A stretch of DNA of 64,000 bases from Dendrolimus kikuchii. Its lineage: Eukaryota; Arthropoda; Insecta; Lepidoptera; Lasiocampidae. A model generated the notes under the pieces. The model had not been told where the DNA came from. It made no database searches and saw nothing but the letters and a program-made list of their open reading frames with translations. The stretch is taken from assembly GCA_019925095.2 (NCBI GenBank), contig JAHHIN020000030.1, positions 62,001 through 126,000 on the forward strand. Direction: 5' to 3'. A program made the position numbers and the translations under genes. Positions 41,553-53,180 of this stretch are shown piece after piece; positions within the stretch are counted from its first letter, which is position 1; every line of letters starts with the position of its first letter.

Positions 41553-41689
41553 TTACCTCTCATTTAAATAGCCTTGGACGCTGTAATAGGATTTTTTTGT
41601 CAACCACTCGAATATTTTTTGTTTAAAAATATTAATATTACTTTCTTGCATTATATTATATGGTAACTTATTATATATTCTTGGTGCCA
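41553..41689 (-). pseudogene. C-terminal scrap of a non-LTR reverse transcriptase (right arm)
   Basis: The exact mirror of 4045-4181; the 88-codon frame containing it is identical in both arms. Confidence 0.6.
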
Positions 41690-41833
41690 TCCATCCATTG
41701 AAGCTACATATGAGCATATGTGAACCATACATGCCACATACATAGACCAGCACACAAGGCCACACTATCACATATGGATTATGAAGACCATATACGCTAC
41801 TCCACACATGCATACACATATGCTTCCATTACG

Positions 41834-44228
41834 TGCTCATAAATACATAGTTAACTTTTATATTATTTTGGGCGTGATCGAATAGTTTGTAGGACTCATT
41901 GTTGTGTATAATGTAGTAACCTTTGGTTCTTTTATTGGTGTTTAGTCCAGTGAAGCTGTTCCGGGATGTCTGATATTACTGATTAATGTTTTAATCTACT
42001 GGTTCGACCATAAATATGTTTCATATATTTATCTTATATATTTTCGTATGCGTAAATGATAAAATAATTACAATATATACCTATGGTAGTAAATTTCTTA
42101 ACATGATGGAATTTGTTATAATATGCTAATAATTTCTAGATATAAAATATTAGATTGTACTGTTAATTATACTTAATGAAAATATTGATAAGATGATAGG
42201 ACATATAGATAATATTATATATTACTTATGTTATATCACTAATGTTATTGTTGTTTATAAATTATAAGTTTAGAACATGTGATAGTGTAATTTGTATAGG
42301 CATAGCGAGGCTCGGTTTCTCTCTTTTAATTAAAAATATATATAGATAGTGAGAGGTACTCCCAATACCACCTGCCCGGACAACATCGGGGTTGTCCACC
42401 GCACAACTGGGCCTCACTATCTCTTTAGGACGGACTCAAAGGAGTATGGTTCGAAACCACTCGTCCAATAAATTCATTATAAGCTAATGGTCACTTCCGT
42501 TAATCCACGTCATGGTTAGATTATGAGATAAATGGTTATAGCCGTAGTAAATAGTTTCTCAAGATTGCAAAGCAGATCTGAGATTGCGATACTAACTGCT
42601 TCCCACTGAAGGGTGCTAGCTTGTCTAACGTAAATCCGAAGATTAGTCGATATACGACCTACGTGACTGTAGAATTAAAATGCTACCCAGCGTGGTACAA
42701 CATAGCACGCAAGAGTGGGTGTAAAGGCCGGTGTTTTGGTCATGTCATAAGACGACCACCATGAACGCTTCATTTATTTAGTAGTGACGATTAGCGATAG
42801 TATGACATGTACATACTTTGACAAATATCTCATTACACATAAATAGTGATCTCAACCAATAAAGGACGGATCAGACAGGTAATTTGGGTGTTCACCACCA
42901 CCTGTATAGTCTGTATATATGTGTTCCAGTTTAATAGTAACCGAACATTGATTTCACAATCCTTAGATCAAAATGGAGCCCTCAGTAGTTATACAACACA
43001 GAGAGGAGATACCTAAAGTGCCAGGCCAGCTGACGCTTCTAAAAAAGCTATTAGTATTAGCTACTGGTTCGTGCCACAGTAATCAGATTTATAGCGTACA
43101 AGTCACATTCAGCCATGCCACCAAGTAGGCTTGGGGCATCCTACAACTGGGGAGACTTTTAGCCAAATCATAACTACCAATAGCAGGGCGTTACGGCACC
43201 ATTGAGATTCACACAAAGTGAAAAACAATAATACCGTGCAATGGATGTGAGAACAATCCATGAACGGCTACCAGTTTCAATAAAAATAGCTTAAGGACAT
43301 GAAGCCCTATAATAAAACACGTTTGGTGAGGGTTCTACCTTGATCCATGATTAGCATCAGAACCCAAAGGACTCAAACACATATACCTCGCCAGAAGTAC
43401 ATTACAATTTGTAAATCTAGCTACAATAATGTAGAGTGTATAGTGTAAGAGTAAGGTATGTATAAATATTATACATATAAAATAAATATATGTCGGAATT
43501 TTATACCAATATTTAACTCTTCTAAATGTAGAGTATATGGTATCACATTCAGTCAAGAATGATTACAATAACTTGGGATCCATAGTATCAACTGAGACTT
43601 GTCAGTGTTACCTTTGAAAGAGTAAAACACAGGGCATTTGGCAGAGCTGCTAGAGGTCTAATGTAATAGACAGTCTAAGGACTCTACTCCCAGCCCTAGA
43701 CAACCTCAGGATGTTAATGGGTAGTTTGGTTAGCAAACAGTCTTAGCTGATACAACCATAGCCCCAAAGCTTGACATTTATTCACATGTGTGCAGTATAG
43801 GCGTATCATGCACTATATAAATGGTATAACCCTTATAATTAGGTATAGAACACTTATATATATAATGTATTCTCATATAAACCTACATGAATATCAGGGT
43901 ATTAGCGATTACATATTTTATATGTATATCTTTTTAGATTAGTCTCGAATACACAAATGCTATAGTATACATATATATACTGCATTGTTATTATTTAAAT
44001 AATAAATTGGTATGTAAATACCCAAAATAAATGTTTATATACAAGGAGATATTTCAATAGACTACAGAAGAGAGGATGACCTCAAATGCACAGTAAGTAT
44101 AGTAAGTATTTATTTCAAGTTACATAACAATTGGGAGGCAAGCCTCAGGTCAATTTATGTATGCATTTAACCAGTAGCTTAGATGTTTGCTTGTTTAAAT
44201 TTTCTTAAGATTATACGTGTTATACGTG
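41834..44228. other. Unrecognised arm segment, right copy
   Basis: The mirror of 1506-3900, including the cruciform at 42344-42422. No gene was identified. The copies are nearly identical; one difference seen is at 43851, paired with 1883. Confidence 0.5.
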
Positions 44229-44229
44229 T

Positions 44230-46188
44230 TAAATTAGCACTTCTCATCTTCCGCCAAATTTGATAGGCAATCAAAGTTGAACACCTTACGCTGTCTTTCA
44301 AACTTGTCAACTCCTATTTATCCTTCATTTGTTTTTAGTCAATTTTCTGATCGTGATGTTAGGAAGAGCATTCTGTCCATCAGTTCCAATGCTGTGGGTT
44401 GCGACAGTATCAGTCGAAATATGATAGTTCCCATATTGGACATTATCATTCCAGTGATCACTCACGTTTTTAATTGTTCTATAACCTCTAGTACATTTCC
44501 TGACACCTGAAAACAAGCACAAGTGATTCCATTACCAAAAAAGGTAAATCCTGTCCTGTTTTCCGAATATCGTCCCATTTCCATTCTTCCCTTCCTTTCT
44601 AAGGTGTTTGAACGTCTTATTTATCAGCAGTTCAGCATCTTCCTTAATACAACCTCCCTAATCAATCCTCTCCAATCCGGTTTTCGTCCTGGTTATAGTA
44701 CTACTTCTGCATTGGTAAAGATCACTGATGATATTCGTTACGGTATGGGAAACGGGCTGCTAACTATACTGTCGCTTCTCGACTTTAGCAGTGCCTTTAA
44801 TAATGTCGATTTCGACATTTTACTCGGGATTTTATGCTCTCTTAACATATCTCCGACGTCTATTGACTGGTTTCGCAGTTACCTATTTGGACGCCGGCAA
44901 CGAATTCGTATTGATGATGTTTACTCATCGTGGTGTGACTTGTCTGCTGGTGTCCCTCAGGGCGGCGTTTTATCCCCTCTTTTATTTGCTATTTTTATTA
45001 ATTCTATATCCAATAACCTTTCTTCGTCATACCACCTTTATGCAGATGATTTACAAATCTACACCCAGGCTAATTTAGATGGTCTGCATAAAGCAGTTGC
45101 GACTACCAATCGAGACTTTTCTAAAATAGTCGAAAGGAGTAAAGCTTACGGTCTATCTATAAATCCACAAAAGACAAAAGTTATAATAGTTGCTAGTTCC
45201 AGGCTAATCTCCAAGATAGACTGGTGTAATCTTCCTCAGATTGAATTTGATGGCGTGGTAGTCGATATTAGTGAAACTGTAAAAAATCTTGGGATCGTTA
45301 TTGACAGAGAGCTGTCTTGGAGGCCTCGCTTGACCAATCTCAGCCGAAGAGTCTTTGCGTCCGCAGCGTCGCTTAGACGACTTAAAAATTTCCTCCCTAC
45401 TGCTACTAAAGTAATGCTTGCTCAATCTCTGCTATTACCCATACTTGATTATGCTGATACCAGTTATATCGACTTAACCCAAGAACAACTGAACAAGCTG
45501 GATCGACTTCAAAATGTCTGTATACGGTTTATATTTGGGTTGCGCAAATATGAGCATGTTTCCGAATATCGCAAGAAGCTTAAATGGTTACCTATTCGCC
45601 TTCGCCGGAATGTTCACTTACTCTCTTTTTTGTACAATATCCTTTTTGATCCTCGTACCCCTCCGTATTTAAAGGAACGTTTTGATTTCCTACATCTTTC
45701 TTATTCCCGTTATTTGCGCTCTAGTAATAATCTCTCCTTAATGACACCTGTACACACTTCTTCCTTCGTTGATAACTCTTTCACGGTACAGGCTGTCCGT
45801 TTATGGAACTCACTGCCACTCAACATCAGACAAGCTAAATCCATAATGTCTTTTAAATTGATGTTAACTAAATATCTTTGGTCCTCGCAAATCTAAAACA
45901 TGCTGCTGATTCTATATATAGTATGATATATCTTATTTTTGTATAGTATATAAAGTATATTATTATTTATTTATTTCCTTTTTACTTATTCTTGGAATGT
46001 TTCTTATTATTTATTGTCTTCACCGCCACTGTTGTTTTAATATTTTCCTTAGTTTAGGGGGTTGCCTGGAAGAGATCGCTTTAAGCGATAAGGCCGCCCT
46101 TTGTTCAACATTTATTGTACTTAGGTTTAAGAACGTAGTTTTAATTTTTGGTGAACAATAAAGTGTTTTCATTCATTCATTCATTCAT
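44230..46188 (+). mobile_element. CR1-B: 5'-truncated CR1-group LINE with ATTC tail
   Basis: It begins within the linker after the endonuclease (about 44230) and runs through the reverse transcriptase to the conserved hairpin (46075-46089) and ATTC repeats (46168-46188). The portion up to 45733 is in the inverted arm. The tail unit is ATTC, whereas CR1-A and CR1-C end in TCTA. It is closely related to both. Confidence 0.9.
44277..45896 (+). pseudogene. CR1-B reverse transcriptase with one stop
   Basis: The frame 44277-44510 (FSQFSDRDVRKSI..NAVGCDSISRNM) ends at TGA 44508-44510, where relatives have Trp. The same frame continues as 44523-45896 (457 codons), with YRPISILPFLSKVFERL, LLDFSSAFNNVDF, AGVPQGGVLSPLLF and YADDLQIY, and ends VRLWNSLPLNIRQAKS. 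Apart from the stop and 5' truncation it is intact to its end. Confidence 0.93.
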
Positions 46189-46272
46189 ACGTTAAAAGTC
46201 CTATTGGTTAAGAAATAGCCCTAAAATTCACATAAAAATACAAGAAGATCCCCGTCATATTGTTCAAACTCA

Positions 46273-46444
46273 TACATACATACATACATACCTTCACGCC
46301 AGTTCCCTTGCGGGGTAGGCACGAACAACAGAGCGCCATTTAGGCCCATTCTTACACACCTCACTTGCTTCTTTGACATTCATAACTCTTGTCATGCACA
46401 CTCGTCTCTTCTTAAGGCTCCTGACATCACCCTCCGCTAGTAAG
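46273..46444 (-). mobile_element. RTE-type LINE tail (172 bp)
   Basis: The minus strand matches the last 55 or so codons and 3' end of the RTE element at 54535-55718, including cctaccccgcaaggga and a CATA/TATG repeat tail. It is flanked by the 13-bp duplication ttgttcaaactca at 46260-46272 and 46445-46457. It is an extreme 5' truncation, typical of RTE. Confidence 0.88.
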
Positions 46445-46457
46445 TTGTTCAAACTCA

Positions 46458-47619
46458 CTGAGTTGAAAGCTACGTTTCAACTATACCTTTGTCCCGCGAC
46501 ACTGACGAGCAGCGTTTCGCCCTTGGAAGTCAAGACCGTTGCCTTGTTGTGCAGAGATTTCACCTTGCAAGTCGCGATAGAAGAAAGACTGTCTCGATTA
46601 GTGCTCGTACCCGCTTTTTATATCTTTACCCACACCTTTGTCTTCCCTTATTTTCCCCTGTCCCCCTACCCCGCGTCTTAGATCACCCCATTTTCGCTCC
46701 GCCAATCAGAAGGCAGTAAGTTATTTTTTTGTATTTTCACATAAATTCAGTAATTCTAACATAATATATATATATTTAAAACCCTTTTTAAACTAATTTA
46801 TCATTTCTTTGCGTATCTAAATTATATATAATCCTTCTATCTTCCGAAATATTTGCCATAATCTCCGAACGATAAACCAACAGCGCCCTATACTTCCTTT
46901 ACTTGTAACTCGAATGTTTTTCAATAATTTATTTTCTTTGTTATCACTGCACTTTCCCAGGTGATTTAATTATCGAAATTCTTTAACTCATTTTATTTAC
47001 AATTAGGTTCCAGTATATTATTTTAATAACATAAATTATGAGATAAATTCTGAGCCAGTTAATTTTAATTCTACCCTCTTTTTCTATATCGAAATATATT
47101 ATCTCGATTATAAATTTATTCATGTAATTACAATATTTAAACTACTAAATTGTTTATCTAAAATCATATCTTTAATTTCGACACATATGTCTGCTTTATT
47201 TAAGAAATCACATCAATATTCCCGTTTTTAATTATGTAATCCTAATCGGCTTACTGCAAGTAAAATCTCATCTCTACGATAATCTAGCATATTTATTTAC
47301 ATTTATTTCAACTCCTAATTCACTAATTTTTATGTAAAATAGCCTTTAGTGTTTTCACAATTTTCATTTTTATCCTAAATTTTTACTTTGGTCAATAATT
47401 CATTTGCTTTTTAGAAATCTACAAGTTATTTAGCACATATAATGTTGTTATACTCTTTATATCAGCTATCTTATCCACACACCTGGCAGACATTCTGATT
47501 GATTTGTATTTTTTTTTTTTTTTTTTATAAACATATTATTTGTGTATTATTATATATTTGATTATTTATATATTTGAAATTGTAATTTATTTATTTATTT
47601 AAAGTATTTATTTTGTTCT
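46458..47619 (+). other. Unassigned sequence, then AT-rich 5' flank of CR1-C ORF2
   Basis: 46458-46720 is moderately GC-rich and unrecognised. 46720-47619 is strongly AT-rich, with a T18 run near 47509-47526 and no ORF1-like frame. Part of the latter may be 5' region of CR1-C, as in CR1-A, but I cannot locate the element's 5' end. Confidence 0.5.
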
Positions 47620-50568
47620 ATGGATAATTATGAGAGTTTTAGTGATTCTGACTCAGATTTTCATTCCTGTTTGTCTTCATCTGACAGTTCACATGGCAGC
47701 AACCATAATTTACCTTCACTGCAAGAAGTAATTGAAAATCAATTTTCAGGTCTTTCTCGTAATTTCAATGTGGCACACATAAATGCTCAGAGTATTCCAG
47801 CTCATTTCCCCGATATGCTGGCGTCATTTAGTCATAATAATTTGCACGCTGTATTAGTTTCGGAATCCTGGCTTAAACCTTGCCTGTCCTCTACTTCATA
47901 TTCTTTGCCAGGATATCGTCTAATCAGAAATGACCGTATCGGTACTGGTGGTGGAGGTGTTGCTATATACTTGCGCTCCCATCTAGCATACAAAATCTTA
48001 AGTGCATCCTCACAACCCCCCACACCAGATAACGGTGAGTATTTATTTATAGAAGTAGAACTTGCGCATACCAAAATTTTGCTAGGAGTATTTTACGCAT
48101 CGTCTGTTCGCATTAATTACTTGTCCTCTTTTGAAACTTTACTGGAAAAGTTTTCTCCTTCATATATGCATAGTATCATCATGGGTGATTTCAACACTTG
48201 TCTCCTTAAACAAGACCATCGTTCTTCTGCTTTAGAAACTTTAACAAGATCTCTTAACATACATATTCTTCCTCTGAGTGCTACTCATCGTTTCCCTAAT
48301 TCATCACCTTCTCTTCTCGACCTAATAATGGTTTCATCACTACCTCACGTATCTCATTATGGTCAATGTTCGGCGGATGCTTTTTCCTATCATGACATGA
48401 TTTTTCTCTCATATAACTTACATCCGCCGAAAGCCAAATCCAAAATCATCCTGCAGCGTAATTTTGGTGGCATGAGCCTAGATGCCTTACTTAAGGACGC
48501 TCAGGAAGTTGACTGGTCTGGGGTGGTCAGTGCAACCACTATTGATGAGAAGGTTCATGTGTTTCATGCTGCTTTGATGAAGCTGTATGATATTCATGCA
48601 CCTTTACACCGTATCAAGGTTAAACATTTGCCTGCACCGTGGCTTACCGATGATATTAAATCGCAGATGCACAAGAAATCTAAAGCTAAAACTCGATATA
48701 AAATGAAACCAACCGAAGCGAACAAAGCGGCTTATGTGAGCATTCGTAATCGCTGTAATAGAGTGTGTAGGGACGCTCAACGCCGTTATATTCACGAATC
48801 AGTTCAAAATGATAATCCAGCTAAAGTATGGAAGTTTCTACGCTCTTTGGGGATTGGCAAACAAACGGAAAACTCAGTCAGTCAAAAATTCAATATCGAT
48901 GATTTAAATCAACATTTCTCAACCACTTCTGACTTTGATGTAGTGATAAAGTCTGAAACTTTGAAAAGAATCTCGTCCAAGCCAACACCCAAGCATTCTC
49001 CTTTTCTTTTTAGTCGATTTACTGACAGTGATGTTAAGAAAGCTGTGAAATCCATTACATCTAATGCTGTCGGCAGTGATAGCATTAGTCGCAACATGAT
49101 TCTACCCATACTGGATGTCATTAATCCTACCCTTACCCATATCCTTAATACATCCATAACCTCTTGTGTATTCCCAACAGCCTGGAAAGAAGCCCAGGTT
49201 ACTCCTTTGCCAAAAAGACCCAATCCCGCTTCCTTTTCTCAATTTCGTCCTATTTCCGTACTACCTATCCTTTCCAAAGTCCTCGAACGCTTAGTTCATC
49301 AGCAGCTAAGTGTTTTCCTGAACCGTAATTCCCTTTTGAATCCTCACCAGTCTGGTTTTCGTCCTGGCCACAGCACCACCACAGCCCTTATTAAAATTAC
49401 AGATGACATCCGGCATGGCATGGACAATGGCTTGCTGACTGTGCTATCGCTGCTCGATTTCAGCAGTGCTTTTAATAATGTTGACTTTGAAGTGCTACTC
49501 GGTATCCTACGCTCTATTAACATATCTCCTGAAGTAATCGACTGGTTTCATAGTTACCTGTATGGACGCCGGCAGCGCATTCGAGTTGATGACGACTATT
49601 CGTCGTGGTGTGATCTTTCTGCCGGTGTTCCACAGGGCGGCGTACTATCTCCTTTATTATTCGCTGTTTTCATAAACTCAATTTCCAATGAACTTACTTC
49701 ATCCTATCACCTCTATGCAGACGATCTCCAAATTTACACGCAGGCACCGGTTGCTACACTAAATCAAGCAGTCGCAGCGATAAACTCTGACTTTGACCGC
49801 ATACTGCAATGGAGTAAGTCGAATGGACTTCTTGTGAATCCTGAGAAAACTCAAGTAATTATCATCGGTAGCTCACGGATGCTGTGTAAAGTTGACTGGA
49901 CCTGTATGCCAAGTTTTCTCTTTGATGGGAAGCTTATCCCTATTAGTGATAAGGTCAAAAATCTTGGAGTTATATTTGATAGTGAGCTGTCCTGGAGACC
50001 CCATATAACGGAGTTGAGTCGGCGGTTATTTCTCTCCTCCAGATCACTTTGGCGGCTGAAAAACTTCCTGCCCATCGCCACCAAAATTAAGCTTGCAGAG
50101 TCGTTACTTTTGCCCATACTTGATTATGCCGACGCCAGCTATCTCGATTTGACTCAAGAGCAACTTAATAAACTTGAGCGCCTCCAAAACTTTTCCATAA
50201 GGTTCATATTTGGGTTACGCAAGTATGACCACGTATCTGAATTTCGAAAAAAACTCAAGTGGTTGCCAATTCGTTTTCGCCGGAATACTCACATTCTTTC
50301 ATTGCTTTATAGTATTTTATTCATCCCTAATACTCCACAGTACCTTAAAGAACGCTTTGAATTTATTTCTTGCTCTCACAATTTACGCCCTTCCAGTCAA
50401 CAAAGACTTATTACTCCTATTCATAATACAACGTTCTTCAATAATTCTTTCACGGTTAAGGCTGTCCAACTTTGGAATTCATTGCCTGTTGCTGTCAGAC
50501 AAGCAAAATCCCTAATAACATTTAAGAACTTAGTCAGGAAATTCTATCTGCAATATAATGATATGTAA
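47620..50568 (+). CDS. CR1-C ORF2: AP-like endonuclease plus reverse transcriptase (982 aa)
   Basis: An uninterrupted 982-codon frame. The endonuclease has HINAQSIPAHFPDM, SESWLKPCL, GGGVAIYLRS, IIMGDFNTCL and SYHDMIFLSY. The reverse transcriptase has FRPISVLPILSKVLERL, LLDFSSAFNNVDF, AGVPQGGVLSPLLFAVF and YADDLQIY, with the terminal VQLWNSLPVAVRQAKS. Domain order and length match CR1-A ORF2. An intact frame of this size suggests a recently active family. No ORF1 was recognised upstream. Confidence 0.95.
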   Translation: MDNYESFSDSDSDFHSCLSSSDSSHGSNHNLPSLQEVIENQFSGLSRNFNVAHINAQSIPAHFPDMLASFSHNNLHAVLVSESWLKPCLSSTSYSLPGYRLIRNDRIGTGGGGVAIYLRSHLAYKILSASSQPPTPDNGEYLFIEVELAHTKILLGVFYASSVRINYLSSFETLLEKFSPSYMHSIIMGDFNTCLLKQDHRSSALETLTRSLNIHILPLSATHRFPNSSPSLLDLIMVSSLPHVSHYGQCSADAFSYHDMIFLSYNLHPPKAKSKIILQRNFGGMSLDALLKDAQEVDWSGVVSATTIDEKVHVFHAALMKLYDIHAPLHRIKVKHLPAPWLTDDIKSQMHKKSKAKTRYKMKPTEANKAAYVSIRNRCNRVCRDAQRRYIHESVQNDNPAKVWKFLRSLGIGKQTENSVSQKFNIDDLNQHFSTTSDFDVVIKSETLKRISSKPTPKHSPFLFSRFTDSDVKKAVKSITSNAVGSDSISRNMILPILDVINPTLTHILNTSITSCVFPTAWKEAQVTPLPKRPNPASFSQFRPISVLPILSKVLERLVHQQLSVFLNRNSLLNPHQSGFRPGHSTTTALIKITDDIRHGMDNGLLTVLSLLDFSSAFNNVDFEVLLGILRSINISPEVIDWFHSYLYGRRQRIRVDDDYSSWCDLSAGVPQGGVLSPLLFAVFINSISNELTSSYHLYADDLQIYTQAPVATLNQAVAAINSDFDRILQWSKSNGLLVNPEKTQVIIIGSSRMLCKVDWTCMPSFLFDGKLIPISDKVKNLGVIFDSELSWRPHITELSRRLFLSSRSLWRLKNFLPIATKIKLAESLLLPILDYADASYLDLTQEQLNKLERLQNFSIRFIFGLRKYDHVSEFRKKLKWLPIRFRRNTHILSLLYSILFIPNTPQYLKERFEFISCSHNLRPSSQQRLITPIHNTTFFNNSFTVKAVQLWNSLPVAVRQAKSLITFKNLVRKFYLQYNDM

Positions 50569-50908
50569 TTTTATATAATTAGTAGATATTATATTGCATA
50601 TAGTTATATGTTTATTATGTTTAAATAGTTGCATATTATCACCATATCTTGTGTATGTATATAACTTATGTGTATATTTGTATATATAGTATAGTTATAT
50701 ATTTATTATTATAATGTAAGTAATCGTACAATAATTATGTATACCACCGTCGCCACTCCTAATCAAAATATTCTTGCCACGGGTTGTCTGGAAGAGATCG
50801 CTTTTTAGCGATAAGACCGCCCTTTGTACCCAACTAGACTAATTAATACTAGTTCGTAAGTTTTTCTGTAATGGTGTACAATAAAGTGTTATCTATCTAT
50901 CTATCTAT
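50569..50908 (+). repeat. CR1-C 3' UTR with hairpin and TCTA tail
   Basis: An AT-rich 3' UTR, then gaagagatcgct/agcgataag (stem 50797-50802 and 50807-50812), acaataaag, and a TCTA-type microsatellite (50890-50908). The stem is retained although its loop differs among the three copies (CTAA, TT and TTTT). Confidence 0.85.
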
Positions 50909-51135
50909 AATTACTATTTTCCATTCTCTAACATAGTTTTTAATTAGATATTGATTGTCTAATTATAATTATTTCTTCCTTTCAGAACTATCTCTGCCAA
51001 GTGAATAACTAGTTTGCCTCCTTGATGAGATATTTGAATTAAGAACATATACTATCTGCAGGTCCTGTATTACATAACCTAAAGTAACAGAAGACGATAA
51101 TTGGAATATCAAATATTCTTGAAATATTTATTAAG

Positions 51136-51235
51136 ACTACGTTTTAACGGTTTTAAGCGCGGTAATTACCGCGCTTAAAACCGTTAAAACGTAGTTTTAT
51201 TATGTATACAAGTCGCGAAAACTTAAGAAAATATT
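51136..51235 (+). mobile_element. Penelope-derived fold-back insertion (100 bp)
   Basis: A perfect 60-bp palindrome starting actacgttttaacgg, followed by the same 3' extension as the other Penelope termini. It is flanked by exact 12-bp duplications atatttattaag (51124-51135, 51236-51247). It is the shortest of three such insertions in the window and lies in AT-rich unassigned DNA. Confidence 0.88.
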
Positions 51236-51660
51236 ATATTTATTAAGGCAGATTTTTAAAGCAATGGTTTTTTTGTGTCCCTAATCCACTTAGGTAACCT
51301 ATTTCATTAATTTATTGTAGATTAGTCGCTAGTAGTTATTTCTAATGCATGTTTCACGCTCTAATCTTTGATTTACTGGAGAAATTCAAGATTTTGAAAA
51401 TGTGAATAATTCCCTTTTTTTAAATCTTTGTTTCAGCGCCATCTATTATCACGAGTCGAAACTACATGAGAATGAAGCGCATCTTACAATGATTTTATCG
51501 GGCTTTTACGTTAACATAAGCTAGATGTCGTCCTTCTTGATTATAATATTTGTATTTTCATTAAATAGCTTTAATAAAGGTTATTTATTAACCAATATTT
51601 CGGTAATAATCAATATGAGTTAACATATTCAAATAGAACTCGCATTTTCCTACATATTAT

Positions 51661-52382
51661 TAATCTTTTGAAAAATGCCTTTTTGACCACCTGAGTATCG
51701 TCACAGTACCACAAGGTAGTATATTAGGCCTATTGCTCTTTCTACTGTATATAAATGACTTGCCTTCAGTAACAAAACATCAGTGCGTATTATTTGCGGA
51801 TGATTTGTCGATAGTCGTAACAAGAATGGATAAAAATGACGATTACCAAAAAATAATGCAAAATCAAATAGGAATAGTATTAGACTGGTTACAAAGAAAT
51901 AAGTTAAAGGCTAATTGATCAAAAACCAAATTTATTTATTTCCATAATTACAATAATATAGACAATTTTGATGCTAACTTAACATTTAGTAATGACGTAA
52001 TAGAAAAGTTGACGAATTTAAATTTTTAGGTATATTACTTGACAAACATTGTAACTGGAAAGCTCATGTGGATTTGGTATGTAAAAAAATTAACAAATTT
52101 GTATTTGCCCTAAATAGACTAAGACGCACAGCCAATCAAAAGACGGCTCTAACTGCATATTATGGGTATGTTGAATCGGTGTTACGTTATGGATTGATTA
52201 TTTGGGGAAATTCCACAGACATTAAAAGAGCCTTCATTGTACAGAAAAAATGCATAAGGGCAGTCTGCGGAGTTGGACCCTTGTTATCTTGCAGACCACT
52301 TTTTAGAAAATTAAAGGTACTCACGTTGACTAGTTTATATATATTTCAAATAGGAAGCTTTGGTAAAAAAACAATCCATTAA
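51661..52382 (+). pseudogene. CR1/Daphne-like reverse transcriptase, C-terminal fragment
   Basis: It starts at motif B (VPQGSILGLLLFLLYINDL, just upstream of the first ATG). The catalytic box FADDLSIV and a thumb region follow. After a frame change near 52030 it reads INKFVFALNRLRR, then LRYGLIIWGNS, then QKKCIRAVCGV and FRKLKVLTL. It has stops at about 51916 and 52027 and is old. It may belong to the same family as 36738-39618, which ends just before motif B. Confidence 0.8.
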
Positions 52383-52857
52383 TGTTTGATAAATATTCTG
52401 AAAGCGTTAGTTCTAGAGTAAAATTTAGAGATCCCACTAGATTAGTAACACCTATCTGCAACACTACGTTAACTACTTCAAAATACATCTCACCCATTTA
52501 TACCTAAACTGAAACTCTTACTTAGCTTAGCCCCCAATAACCGATATTGGTATTATAAAAACGTTCCATGCCTAATAAAAACATTACAAAGAATTTCTAG
52601 CTTGAATCAACCTTATTATCAATCCTCAAAACCTATTATTTATTCAATTACGTATGAAGCCTTAAATTTTCAACCTAAAGTCTTGCTAAACTTTATATAT
52701 CCAAAAACGATCATAATGCTAATTCCACTTTCAACCAAAAGCTACAGTCGGAATGGTCTGACTGGACACCTATTTATACTGAGGCCTCAAAATCAAACAA
52801 GAAGGATGAAGTCGGCACTGCAGTTTGGTGCCCTATTTATCAACTTGCACTAACCTT

Positions 52858-53180
52858 TTTATCCGTGCAGGAACGGAGAAAGAATACAATTTCCTGCGGC
52901 CCGGCGGCCTGTCGTAAGAGGCGACTAAACCACCCACAGCCAGGTGGTAGAGTATTTGCATGACTGGATGGCGACCACCCCTGGTCTAGAGTATGCCGCC
53001 ATAACAACCTTGTGTTGTGTTCCGGCATTAGTGACCAGGTTCCAGTCTCCTTTAAGAGAGCAGCAGCGCATTTGTACCACCTTTGTTGTTGCAAATGTCC
53101 ATAGGCGATGGTAACCGCTTTCCATCTAGTGGGCCGTCTGCCTGTCTGCTGAACGCCTGCAATAAAAAAAATAAAAAAAA
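52858..53180 (+). mobile_element. SINE-like lepidopteran repeat inside the RNase H gene
   Basis: It begins with ggaacggagaaagaatac, carries gtaagaggcgactaa and ggcgatggtaaccgc, and ends in an A-rich tail (53160-53180). It is flanked by aacctt (52852-52857, 53181-53186), and removing it restores reading through RNase H. It encodes nothing. Its 5' part recurs at 26265-26370. Confidence 0.8.

Larger units (their letters stand above)
40006..45733. repeat. Right arm of the inverted duplication
   Basis: Pairs with 1-5454 and 30940-31224. The outer limit is unknown because the left partner is cut by the window edge at base 1. The inner limit, about 40006, lies within the LTR 39616-40076. Compared with the left arm it lacks most of Jockey-1 and all nested elements. 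Its own Jockey segment is only 611 bp. Confidence 0.95.

Noticed and set aside
46373..46719. Two overlapping plus-strand frames of 102 and 76 codons
   Set aside because: The start of one is antisense to an RTE tail; the rest shows no family motif or coding bias.
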